From positions 1 to 16,045 of the forward strand of contig JBLINH010000017.1 in the NCBI GenBank assembly GCA_047639165.1: 16,045 nt of DNA, in the 5' to 3' direction. Positions 1 to 6,814 of the stretch are shown here, one piece after another. The position numbers and the translations under genes are program-made. Below the pieces are notes generated by a model, which was given only the letters and a program-made list of their open reading frames with translations, searched no databases and was not told the origin of the DNA. Positions within the stretch are counted from its first letter, which is position 1. Every line of letters begins with the position of its first letter. The DNA is from JBLINH01 sp047639165. Lineage in GTDB: Bacteria; Patescibacteriota; Minisyncoccia; Phycocordibacterales; JAACPR01.

Positions 1-1
1 G

Positions 2-73
2 TGACCCCACAGAGAATCGAACTCTGATTTCAGCCTTGAAAAGGCCGTGTCCTAACCGTTAGACGATGGGGCC
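2..73 (-). tRNA. tRNA-Glu (anticodon UUC)
   Basis: Read on the minus strand, the sequence folds into a full cloverleaf. The acceptor stem GGCCCCA pairs with TGGGGTC (one G-T pair). The D arm is GTC/GAC, the anticodon stem is CGGCC/GGCTG around loop TTTTCAA (anticodon TTC), and the T arm is CAGAG-TTCGATT-CTCTG. The discriminator base is A at position 2, and only one C is visible after it before the window ends, so an encoded CCA cannot be judged. It lies 54 bp downstream of trxB on the same strand but appears to have its own promoter. The identity as glutamate tRNA is clear. Confidence 0.97.
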
Positions 74-97
74 AAGACTGGCTTGGCAGTACGCCAA

Positions 98-106
98 AAT
101 ATACCA
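98..106 (-). promoter_or_regulatory. Extended -10 promoter of tRNA-Glu
   Basis: On the minus strand TGGTATATT fits the extended -10 form TGnTATAAT. Transcription would start near position 91, about 18 nt before the mature tRNA. A small hairpin (TTGGC-GTACT-GCCAA) lies in that stretch. No good -35 hexamer is visible. Confidence 0.5.
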
Positions 107-127
107 GTTTTTTGGAAAAAAATCTAG

Positions 128-1054
128 TTATTTCCCCTTAACCCAAAGGTAGATATCCTCAAGTGCCTTAACAGCATCTCCTGCAGCGATGTTGTTTTGG
201 TGGTACTTCCCGTTAGTACAGTCACCAGCTGCCCATACTCCATCAACTGAAGTTCTTTGATTCCAAGGATCTACTTCAATTCTTTTGAAATTATCAAGAG
301 GTACTAGTCCTTCTACCATTCCTGTTGTTGGCTGGTTTCCAATTTCAACAAAGATACCATCAGTTTTTATCTCCACTTCTTCTTCAGTAAGTAGATCTTT
401 ATATTTCAAACCAGTTACAAACTTATCGCCGATTACTTCAGTGGTGTCTGCATTCATGATGGCTTTGAACTTTGGATTCCTCGTAACAGCATCAACTGTT
501 ACTTTGTCGGCTTTAAGAAACTCTGGGTTTCTGTGGAGCATTGTCACACTCTTTGTATATGCAAGAAGTTGAGCTGCACTTTCAAATCCAGCATTACCAC
601 CTCCGATTACAACAACATCTTTCCCAGAGAAAACAGGGCCATCACATGATGCACAGTAGGTGATTCCTTTGTGTTCAAAGATGTCAGCATTTTTTGCAGG
701 GAGTTTGGTTCTTGAAGAACCAGTTGCAATGAGTACAGACTTAGCCTCGTACACCTCGCCTTTATCAGTTGTGATCTTGAAAATATCTCCATCCTTTTCC
801 ACCTTCTCTCCTAGCTGACCTTTCTTCACATCAACGATACCTTCAGCATATGCCATTAGGTGGTTTTCTAATGACTTAGAAAGATCTGCTCCTGTGATTG
901 ATATAGTTCCAATCCAGTTTTCAATTCCATCTGAAACTATGCTCTGACCATCAAAGTTTTTGGTGATTAGGACTGTTTTTAGTTGTTTCCTTGAGGCGTA
1001 TACTCCAGCTGATACTCCAGCTGGACCTCCACCGATGATTGCGAGATCGTACAT
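128..1054 (-). CDS. trxB: Thioredoxin reductase-like flavoprotein (TrxB/AhpF C-terminal type)
   Basis: A 308-residue FAD/NAD(P)-dependent disulfide reductase, full length for the family. It has the FAD dinucleotide fold GGGPAG at 8-13, the redox-active pair in YCASCDGP (C134 and C137), a second dinucleotide fold GGGNAG at 151-156, and the C-terminal FAD motif AAGDC at 275-279. It should move electrons from a nicotinamide cofactor to thioredoxin or a similar thiol partner in the cytoplasm. The NADPH motif HRRxxxR of classical TrxB is not intact: the sequence reads HRNPEFLKAD, and the following stretch (NADTTEV) resembles the reductase part of AhpF, which uses NADH. Cofactor preference is therefore uncertain. 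It is a single gene between the ftsZ terminator and tRNA-Glu. No Shine-Dalgarno precedes the ATG. Confidence 0.93.
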   Translation of the reverse strand: MYDLAIIGGGPAGVSAGVYASRKQLKTVLITKNFDGQSIVSDGIENWIGTISITGADLSKSLENHLMAYAEGIVDVKKGQLGEKVEKDGDIFKITTDKGEVYEAKSVLIATGSSRTKLPAKNADIFEHKGITYCASCDGPVFSGKDVVVIGGGNAGFESAAQLLAYTKSVTMLHRNPEFLKADKVTVDAVTRNPKFKAIMNADTTEVIGDKFVTGLKYKDLLTEEEVEIKTDGIFVEIGNQPTTGMVEGLVPLDNFKRIEVDPWNQRTSVDGVWAAGDCTNGKYHQNNIAAGDAVKALEDIYLWVKGK

Positions 1055-1085
1055 GTGCTTTGTCTGTTTAACTTATAGTGTATGT

Positions 1086-1094
1086 ATTGTAACA
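1086..1094 (-). promoter_or_regulatory. Extended -10 promoter of trxB
   Basis: The minus strand reads TGTTACAAT, an extended -10 with hexamer TACAAT. It lies about 31 nt upstream of the trxB ATG and would give a leader of roughly 25 nt. The 11-mer TACAATACATA that starts at this hexamer also occurs at the ftsA promoter (3636-3646). Confidence 0.5.
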
Positions 1095-1121
1095 GAAATG
1101 GGTGTAGGGTTGTATTGACAC

Positions 1122-1152
1122 TTAAAGAAAAGACCTGAATTTATCAGGTCTT
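1122..1152 (-). terminator. Rho-independent terminator of ftsZ
   Basis: A 9-bp stem (AAGACCTGA / TCAGGTCTT, 1130-1138 with 1144-1152) with a 5-nt loop begins 6 nt past the ftsZ stop codon. On the minus strand it is followed by TTTCTTTAAG. It separates ftsZ from trxB. Confidence 0.8.
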
Positions 1153-1157
1153 AACTT

Positions 1158-2300
1158 TTATTTCATCTTACTTCGTCTAAGAAATGCGGGAACTGCTCCC
1201 CAGTCGTCATCTTCCTCAGATGGTGATTTAGTCTCTACTTCTTTTTCTACTTCTTTCTTCTCTGGTTTCTCGACTGTATTAAAAATCTTTCTTTTTTCTT
1301 CACTAGATTTCTTTTCTTCAGAGAACAATGATTTCTTTACTGTATTATCAGGGAATCCTGATGCAATGATTGTTACTCTAACATCACCCTTTTTGATAGT
1401 CTCATCCAGTGTAGTTCCAAAGATAACCTTAGCATCTGGATCCATTGACTCTGTGATGACCTTAGCAGCATCTTGGATTTCAAACATAGTTACGTCTGTT
1501 CCTCCAGCTACTGAGAATAGGACTCCTCTGGCTCCATTGATAGCAATATCAAGTAGTGGGGAATTGATAGCCATTCTGGCTGCTTCCTCAGCTCTTTTCT
1601 CACCGTTTGCTTGCCCGATTCCCATAAGTGCTGATCCTGCATCTTTTAGGATTGCTTTCACATCAGCGAAGTCGATGTTGATGATTCCAGGTGTAGTGAT
1701 CAAATCTGAAATACCTTCAACAGCTTGTTTCAAAATATCATCACACATTGCAAAAGCATTTCTTGCTGTTGTTTCTTTTGAAATATTGTTTAGTAGTCTG
1801 TCGTTTGGAATGATGATGATTGCATCAACTTCCTTTCGAAGCTCTTCAAGTGCAGTGTCTGCCACTCTCATTCTTTGTTGTCCTTCAAAGAAGAAAGGTT
1901 TTGTTACAACAGCTACAGTTAGAGCACCTGCTTCTTTTGCGATTTGTGCGATTATTGGACTAGATCCAGATCCCGTTCCACCTCCAAGTCCACAAGCGAT
2001 GAAAACCATATCAGCACCTTTAACGGCTTCTTGGATTTCTTCTTTAGTCTCTTCAACAGCTTTCCTTCCAAGGTCTGGGTTCATGCCAGTTCCTAAACCT
2101 TTTGTTAGATTCTTACCGATATGGATCTTCTTTTTTGCTAGTGAATTATGAAGATCCTGTGCATCAGTGTTTACAACTATAAAATCAATACCTTTGACTT
2201 TAGACAAAACCATATGATTTACAGCATTTCTTCCGGAACCACCTGTTCCTATTACCTTTATTCGTGCAAAGCTCTCAACTTCTGGTTTGATTTGTGGCAT
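1158..2300 (-). CDS. ftsZ: Cell division GTPase FtsZ
   Basis: A 380-residue tubulin homologue that polymerises at mid-cell to form the division ring. The tubulin signature is GGGTGSG at 106-112, where the usual second T (GGGTGTG) is S111. The T7 synergy loop NIDFAD (208-213) keeps both aspartates needed for GTP hydrolysis in the next subunit. A charged linker of about 45 residues, rich in K and E, leads to the conserved C-terminal peptide VPAFLRR (370-376), which binds FtsA. It lies 103 bp downstream of ftsA on the same strand, the usual dcw-cluster order, but without mur or ftsQ genes nearby. No Shine-Dalgarno is visible before the ATG. It may be transcribed from ftsA or from a promoter in the gap. 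Confidence 0.98.
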   Translation of the reverse strand: MPQIKPEVESFARIKVIGTGGSGRNAVNHMVLSKVKGIDFIVVNTDAQDLHNSLAKKKIHIGKNLTKGLGTGMNPDLGRKAVEETKEEIQEAVKGADMVFIACGLGGGTGSGSSPIIAQIAKEAGALTVAVVTKPFFFEGQQRMRVADTALEELRKEVDAIIIIPNDRLLNNISKETTARNAFAMCDDILKQAVEGISDLITTPGIINIDFADVKAILKDAGSALMGIGQANGEKRAEEAARMAINSPLLDIAINGARGVLFSVAGGTDVTMFEIQDAAKVITESMDPDAKVIFGTTLDETIKKGDVRVTIIASGFPDNTVKKSLFSEEKKSSEEKRKIFNTVEKPEKKEVEKEVETKSPSEEDDDWGAVPAFLRRSKMK

Positions 2301-2349
2301 GTTTGGGAAAATTAAAGTCTACTAGACCCTCTAATATGGGGCAATACTA

Positions 2350-2387
2350 ACAGATATATACGCACTACGGAAGTTGACAGATATATT
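2350..2387. repeat. Two direct copies of ATATATCTGT between ftsA and ftsZ
   Basis: The 10-mer ACAGATATAT (plus strand) occurs at 2350-2359 and again at 2378-2387, a 28-bp step. It lies in the ftsA-ftsZ gap and could be a paired binding site or chance in AT-rich DNA. Confidence 0.4.
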
Positions 2388-2403
2388 TAAAAATTGGGGT
2401 AAT

Positions 2404-3618
2404 TTAAGGTAGAAATTGTTTAAACCAACTAAGAACTTTAACTCTTGATGCTTTTATGAACCTTTTCCCATGTCCCAGAGAGATTGTACCAGGACTATCT
2501 GAGTGTAATCCAAAGACACACAATCCGTATGCTACAGACCATGTAGAATCTTTTACTTTAATTTTTTCACTATCGGAACATTCCATTTTTGTATCGTCAC
2601 ATGCAAGTTTTGAAACTTTAGTAGGTAATTTTAAGTATGCCTTAGCAAGGTCTTCGATAGTTGTAATACCAGATCCACCACCAGTTATTATTATTCCTCC
2701 AGGAAGTAATCCACTTTTGTTTATCTTTTTCAAGTGAGCTTCAACTAATTCAAATATATCTGAAAGACGTGCGCTGATGATCTCATCAAGCTTTTTCTTT
2801 GGGTGAGTCTTTCCACTCTCTACATCTTTCTTTATATTCTCAGCCTCATCAAGAGAAACCTGGAGTCCTAGGGCTATATCATTTGTTATATCATTCGATC
2901 CAATAGGGAAGATCTCGAGTGAAGTTGGAGTGTCGTTCTCATATACGATTATTGAAACAGTTTCTGATCCGATGTTTGCAAGAACACATCCTTGGATTTT
3001 TTCTGGTTTTGAAAGTGTTACTAAACTTGCCGCAAGAGGAGCTGCCATGATATCGATTACTTCTATACCAGCATCTTCCACTGCTTGTATCAGTTCTTGA
3101 AGATGATGTTCAAGACACATTATGAAAAGAGTTCTAACTTCTAGACGAGTTCCTTTTAGTCCGACTGGGTTACCAAGAACTGTCTTGCCGTCAATTTTGT
3201 AGCTAACAGGAATTGTGTGAATGTTCTTTTTGTTCAGTGAAACTGAACTAGGAACTTGATCAGTACTTTCTTCGATGGCTTTCTCTACATCCATCGCTGT
3301 GATCTCAGAATCGGCTCTAGTTATTGTGATTTGACCTTGTGTGGTGAAACTACTTAAACCAACACCTCCAATAGATATGAAGGCTTTTGATATTTTTATC
3401 TTACTAGAGATTTCTGCTTGCCTTACTGCTTTTCTTATACTTCGTATGGCATCTGTTTGGTGAGTAATGTATCCGTGCCTTAGTCCTTTTGACTCAGCGT
3501 ATCCAACACCTAGAATTGTGGGTGAGCGAGAACCACTATCGCTGTCTATTTTAGCGATTACAACTTTAACCTTGTAGGTTCCTATGTCAATTCCGACTGC
3601 GATGTTTTTTTTGCTCAT
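2404..3618 (-). CDS. ftsA: Cell division protein FtsA (actin-like FtsZ membrane anchor)
   Basis: A 404-residue actin-fold ATPase that tethers FtsZ filaments to the membrane. The phosphate-1 motif is GIDIGTYKVKV near residues 9-19. The SHS2-type 1C domain spans roughly 45-160, the phosphate-2 region is NIGSETVSIIVY (215-226), and the adenosine motif is IITGGGSGI (310-318). The last residues, VKVLSWFKQFLP, form the short amphipathic helix by which FtsA binds the membrane. Length is close to the family norm. It is the first gene of an ftsA-ftsZ pair and is separated from ybeY upstream by a terminator, so it is likely transcribed from its own promoter at 3641-3646. No Shine-Dalgarno is seen at the ATG. 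Confidence 0.96.
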   Translation of the reverse strand: MSKKNIAVGIDIGTYKVKVVIAKIDSDSGSRSPTILGVGYAESKGLRHGYITHQTDAIRSIRKAVRQAEISSKIKISKAFISIGGVGLSSFTTQGQITITRADSEITAMDVEKAIEESTDQVPSSVSLNKKNIHTIPVSYKIDGKTVLGNPVGLKGTRLEVRTLFIMCLEHHLQELIQAVEDAGIEVIDIMAAPLAASLVTLSKPEKIQGCVLANIGSETVSIIVYENDTPTSLEIFPIGSNDITNDIALGLQVSLDEAENIKKDVESGKTHPKKKLDEIISARLSDIFELVEAHLKKINKSGLLPGGIIITGGGSGITTIEDLAKAYLKLPTKVSKLACDDTKMECSDSEKIKVKDSTWSVAYGLCVFGLHSDSPGTISLGHGKRFIKASRVKVLSWFKQFLP

Positions 3619-3640
3619 ATGTAGACGTTCTAACCTATGT

Positions 3641-3646
3641 ATTGTA
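3641..3646 (-). promoter_or_regulatory. Putative -10 element of ftsA
   Basis: The minus-strand hexamer TACAAT lies 22 nt upstream of the ftsA ATG. The 11-mer TACAATACATA is identical to the one at the trxB promoter. No clear -35 hexamer is present. Confidence 0.4.
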
Positions 3647-3673
3647 TATGAAAAATAGATTTCTTCCTATGTG

Positions 3674-3712
3674 GAAAGAAAAAAGACTCAGAGGTATACC
3701 CCTGGGTCTTTT
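3674..3712 (-). terminator. Terminator of the lepB-rpsU-ybeY operon
   Basis: A long inverted repeat (3681-3694 with 3699-3712, loop TATA) lies just past the ybeY stop. On the minus strand the stem has one C-A mismatch and one G-U pair and is followed by TTTTTTCTTT. It isolates ftsA from the upstream operon. Confidence 0.8.
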
Positions 3713-3718
3713 ACAGAA

Positions 3719-4096
3719 TTAGAAAAACTTCTTTAAATACTTGTCTTCCAAACCATCCATTTTTTTTCCGTGGTCTAATCCTTTGAGATGTAGACATCCA
3801 TGTATGAAAAGTAATCCAACATATTTTTTGTATGGAACCCCGTGTTCCTTGGATTCTTTCTCTGCTTGTTTTAGGTTTATGAAAATTTCCCCATTCTCTT
3901 TATCCAATGGAAAGCTTAATACATTTGGAATGTATGATTTGTTTCTGTACTTTTTGTTCAAGCTTTGACTTCTTGTGTCGCCAACAAAAACTAAAGAAGC
4001 ATCGTATTTTTCTCCTAATACGGCGTCTGTAATATTAGTAAAGACCGATACAGAGATACCGGGCTTTTTCTTAGTATAATTCTTTATATCTAACAT
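3719..4096 (-). CDS. ybeY: Endoribonuclease YbeY (16S rRNA maturation)
   Basis: A 125-residue zinc-dependent RNase that helps mature the 16S rRNA 3' end and takes part in ribosome quality control. The metal-binding signature HGCLHLKGLDH is present (H99, H103, H109). The upstream signature LNKKYRNKSYIPNVLSFP matches the family's LN..yR...TDVLSFP with IPN in place of TDV. It is shorter than the E. coli protein (about 155 residues). Its ATG lies one base after the rpsU TAA, the pattern stop-T-ATG, so the two are probably translationally coupled. Sharing an operon with ribosomal protein bS21 fits its role on the small subunit. It is the last gene before a strong hairpin terminator. Confidence 0.94.
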   Translation of the reverse strand: MLDIKNYTKKKPGISVSVFTNITDAVLGEKYDASLVFVGDTRSQSLNKKYRNKSYIPNVLSFPLDKENGEIFINLKQAEKESKEHGVPYKKYVGLLFIHGCLHLKGLDHGKKMDGLEDKYLKKFF

Positions 4097-4097
4097 A

Positions 4098-4349
4098 TTA
4101 TCTTCGTCCCTTTCGTCTAGGATTCTCAGAAATCTTTCCTAGTTTGATTTGAAGTTCAATTTCAGTCTTCTTCTTAATTGAAGTCAATCTAGCTTCCTTC
4201 TTAGTGTATTTAGAAGGTTCTCTTTGCATGTACCGTATTGATCTAACACGTCTAAGGATCCCAGATTCCTGGACCTTTCTGTTAAACCGTTTAAGCATGC
4301 TTAAACTGTTCTCGTTTGGTTTTTTGTCTAATTGAACATTTATAGCCAT
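4098..4349 (-). CDS. rpsU: Small ribosomal subunit protein bS21
   Basis: An 83-residue, strongly basic protein of the 30S subunit. The core SMLKRFNRKVQESGILRRVR matches the bS21 pattern (RRFKRKVEKAGIL) and is followed by REPSKYTKKEAR, matching the family's kPsxkrkrk tail. It is about 12 residues longer than E. coli bS21 (71 residues), with a basic C-terminal extension ending NPRRKGRR. bS21 sits near the anti-Shine-Dalgarno end of 16S rRNA, which may matter in a genome with few Shine-Dalgarno sites (inference). It lies 42 bp after the HisRS-like gene and 1 bp before ybeY. Confidence 0.94.
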   Translation of the reverse strand: MAINVQLDKKPNENSLSMLKRFNRKVQESGILRRVRSIRYMQREPSKYTKKEARLTSIKKKTEIELQIKLGKISENPRRKGRR

Positions 4350-4391
4350 AGTGAAGAAAAGATTAACATATGTGTCTATTATTTACAACCT

Positions 4392-5585
4392 CTATTTACC
4401 AGCTTTATCCAATCCTTTTAGGATATTTCTTAGATATGGAACAAGAGTTTTGATAGGTACAGGTATTTGAGAATGGGTCTTTGTATCTCGAACTACCACG
4501 GTTTGATCCATTGCTTCCTTCTGTCCCATTAAGAGTATATATGGGACTCTGTTCCTCTCAGCTATCTCTAACTGACTACTTAGTCTATCTCGACTTAGTG
4601 ATTGGTATACAGGTATTTTAGCTTTTCTGAGTGTCTCGATAACTTTCAAGCCACTGAACTTAGCATCATTTCCTAACTGAATGAAGCAGAACTTGTGCCT
4701 CGCTCTTTCAGGGAAAGCAGGAACACTTGCTTTCTTTGGATTATTTAAAAGAAGAGTAAGACTTGTTGTGGGCATCTCTTTTCTACCCATAACTTTCTTT
4801 GAAATGTTATTACATCTTGTTCCAGTCGCCACTATCTTTCCGTCCTTCTTATTTATGATAGTGAAAACTGTATGTGATGAGTAGTATGGATCACCTAAGA
4901 CATTTTTATTTACTTCGTATGGAATGTTTTCTGATTCCAGAAACTCTATAACCTCACTAAAATGTTTTCTGTCATCTTCTGAAAGAAAATCTAATGAAGA
5001 AGGAGCTTCTTCAGACATCTTTTTTACTTCTTTACTTCCACAAGAAACAAGAGAGTGAGAACCTTCTTTGAACAGTTGTTTACAAGTCTGACTCATGCTA
5101 TTCATATTCTTTCTGTAATATGCGTTTAACTCTTTTGTGAACTGAGCAAGAGATTCTTTGCCTCCAACACTGTTTATCTCCAAAGAAACATCTTTTATCC
5201 CTTCTTCTTCAAGAATTGAAAGAGCAGTCTTTATTAGTAGTGCCTCCGCAATACTTTTAGGTGTTCCAATTATATGAAGAGATATATTTTTGTCGCCAGT
5301 TTTTAGTCTAGGTTTCTTGTGGTCTCCTTTTGGAGAATCTTCCTGATATACAAGTGCAGGGTATTCAGTTCTTTTGTCCTCAAGTTCACTACAAGTTCGG
5401 AAAAGAGCAAGCTGCTCTTCAACCGGTCGCAGTACCTTGTCTAAATATTCACTATTTTTTTTGATGGATTTAGATTTTTCAGTATCAGTATCATTAACCT
5501 TGAATTTACTCATTTTTTTGAAGCCGTAGTACTGTGACACTATGAATGAATTACTGGTTTTTGAATTTGTCTCTTTTTTAGTCAT
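4392..5585 (-). CDS. Degenerate histidyl-tRNA synthetase-like protein (class IIa anticodon-binding domain)
   Basis: A 397-residue protein recognisable as a divergent HisRS paralogue. Residues 99-215 resemble the HisRS core. The C-terminus (about 297-392, from KFCFIQLGNDAKF to YLRNILKGL) is a typical class IIa anticodon-binding domain. The active site is lost: the motif LVRGLDYY is NVLGDPYY (228-235), with the catalytic arginine replaced by L230; GGGRYD is TGTRCNN; the class II motif-3 arginine is missing; and no motif 2 is found in the N-terminus. I chose the ATG at 5585, which follows the lepB TAA by one base; an in-frame TTG three codons earlier (5594) overlaps lepB and is less likely. Function is unknown; tRNA sensing or ribosome binding are guesses. 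It sits between lepB and rpsU. Confidence 0.75.
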   Translation of the reverse strand: MTKKETNSKTSNSFIVSQYYGFKKMSKFKVNDTDTEKSKSIKKNSEYLDKVLRPVEEQLALFRTCSELEDKRTEYPALVYQEDSPKGDHKKPRLKTGDKNISLHIIGTPKSIAEALLIKTALSILEEEGIKDVSLEINSVGGKESLAQFTKELNAYYRKNMNSMSQTCKQLFKEGSHSLVSCGSKEVKKMSEEAPSSLDFLSEDDRKHFSEVIEFLESENIPYEVNKNVLGDPYYSSHTVFTIINKKDGKIVATGTRCNNISKKVMGRKEMPTTSLTLLLNNPKKASVPAFPERARHKFCFIQLGNDAKFSGLKVIETLRKAKIPVYQSLSRDRLSSQLEIAERNRVPYILLMGQKEAMDQTVVVRDTKTHSQIPVPIKTLVPYLRNILKGLDKAGK

Positions 5586-5586
5586 A

Positions 5587-6156
5587 TTATTCAATTGCTC
5601 CTGGCAAGTAGTTAATATTGTTAAACGGGAATAGCCTCAAGTACGCTCTACCTATTATCAAATCTTCTTTAAGTGGACCCCAAGTTCTTGAATCAGCACT
5701 AGCCAGTCTGTTATCTCCCATCACAAAATACTCGGTATCGTCTAGTTGAGTCTGTTGACCTACTCCTAATGGCTTTGTTACGTAAGGCTCATCTAATTCG
5801 ATTATATCTCCACCAACTGTTTTTATTGTCACATCACCCCTTCTTATCTCTATTTTTTCACCAGGTAATGCAATGATTCTCTTAATGAAGAACTTTGAAG
5901 GGTCTTCTGGGTATCTAAAGATAATTACATCGCCTCTTTTAGGGTCACTTAGCTTATATGTCATCTGATCTACAATTAGATATTCACCGGTTTCAAAGGT
6001 CGGTTCCATTGAAGAACCACTGACTAGAAAGGGTTGAGCGATGAAAAACCGTATAGGAAGGATTACAACGATTGAGATTCCAACAAACATAACTAGCTCT
6101 CTAAAAAAAGATCCTTTTGTTTTTATATCCTCATTGATTTGTAAAGTAGGTTCCAT
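5587..6156 (-). CDS. lepB: Signal peptidase I
   Basis: A 189-residue membrane serine protease that removes signal peptides from exported proteins. An N-terminal transmembrane segment covers about residues 20-40. Box B, SGSSMEPTF, holds the catalytic S49, and box D, KRIIALPGE, holds the general base K92. Box E is GDNRLASADSRTWG (147-160). Length is typical of compact single-TM enzymes. It is the first gene of the operon lepB, HisRS-like, rpsU, ybeY; the next gene starts one base after its TAA. It is divergent from pth across a 60-bp gap containing a promoter for each direction. The catalytic domain should face the outside of the membrane. Confidence 0.95.
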   Translation of the reverse strand: MEPTLQINEDIKTKGSFFRELVMFVGISIVVILPIRFFIAQPFLVSGSSMEPTFETGEYLIVDQMTYKLSDPKRGDVIIFRYPEDPSKFFIKRIIALPGEKIEIRRGDVTIKTVGGDIIELDEPYVTKPLGVGQQTQLDDTEYFVMGDNRLASADSRTWGPLKEDLIIGRAYLRLFPFNNINYLPGAIE

Positions 6157-6168
6157 GTAGTTAACAAG

Positions 6169-6197
6169 ATTGTAATATAAAAAGAGGTTGAGGTAAA
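6169..6197 (-). promoter_or_regulatory. Promoter of the lepB operon
   Basis: On the minus strand -35 TTTACC and -10 TACAAT are separated by 17 nt. The -10 ends 12 nt before the lepB ATG, which predicts a leader of only about 5 nt. No Shine-Dalgarno is present. Confidence 0.5.
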
Positions 6198-6200
6198 ATG

Positions 6201-6209
6201 TGATATTAT
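6201..6209 (+). promoter_or_regulatory. Extended -10 promoter of pth
   Basis: TGATATTAT fits TGnTATAAT with one mismatch in the hexamer. The hexamer ends 7 nt before the pth ATG, so transcription would begin at or next to the start codon (leaderless). Confidence 0.5.
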
Positions 6210-6216
6210 TTAGACC

Positions 6217-6813
6217 ATGAAATACATCGTAGGTTTAGGAAATCCTGAAGAGAAATATGAAGGCACAAGACACAATGTCGGAAGAGACATTGTGGAGGCA
6301 TTTGCAAAGAAGTTTAAACTTCCTTTGTTTGAAGAAAATAAGAAGATTAATGCGCTAGTAACTGAAGGGAAGGTTGGAAAAGTTAAGGTGATGTTAATAC
6401 TTCCGGAAACATACATGAACAAATCGGGGAACGCTTTGAAGAAGATAGTTACTTCAAAGAAAAAAGCAGGGGAGATGATCGTGGTGTATGACGAGTTAGA
6501 TTTAGGAGTGGGGGATATAAAAGTATCTTTTAATAAATCTAGTGGTGGTCACCGAGGAGTGGAATCTGTAATCAAGTCTGTTGGTACAAAAGAGTTTGCA
6601 AGATTAAGAATTGGAATCTCAAAGAAGTTAGCCAGTGGGAGGATAAAGAAAGTAATTGGGGATGAAGGGGTACAGAAACATGTACTAGGGAAGTTTTCAC
6701 CTGGGGATGCAATTGATATGAAGAAGGTTGTTAAGAGGGCGGTAAGTGCTTTGGAAGTTGCAGTATCTGAAGGATATCAAAGTGCTAGTAACAAGTTACC
6801 GGGGTTAAAATGA
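6217..6813 (+). CDS. pth: Peptidyl-tRNA hydrolase
   Basis: A 198-residue enzyme that releases tRNA from peptidyl-tRNAs dropped by ribosomes. It has GLGNP (N9), TRHNVG with the catalytic histidine H19, ETYMNKSG (N68), YDELDLGVG (D92) and GGHRGVES (H112). The residue after H112 is R113, where E. coli Pth and most homologues have asparagine (N114), which contacts substrate. Length is normal for the family. It probably has a leaderless mRNA (promoter 6201-6209) and is followed one base after its TGA by a GNAT gene, so the two form a coupled pair. It diverges from lepB. Confidence 0.96.
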   Translation: MKYIVGLGNPEEKYEGTRHNVGRDIVEAFAKKFKLPLFEENKKINALVTEGKVGKVKVMLILPETYMNKSGNALKKIVTSKKKAGEMIVVYDELDLGVGDIKVSFNKSSGGHRGVESVIKSVGTKEFARLRIGISKKLASGRIKKVIGDEGVQKHVLGKFSPGDAIDMKKVVKRAVSALEVAVSEGYQSASNKLPGLK

Positions 6814-6814
6814 T

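Noticed and set aside
1366..2151. Long open frame opposite ftsZ
   Set aside because: It is an antisense shadow of a clear ftsZ; the encoded sequence is low in charge and lacks any family motif.
5586..5594. TTG start three codons upstream for the HisRS-like gene
   Set aside because: It would overlap lepB, while the ATG at 5585 makes the same stop-T-ATG junction seen at two other joints in the window.
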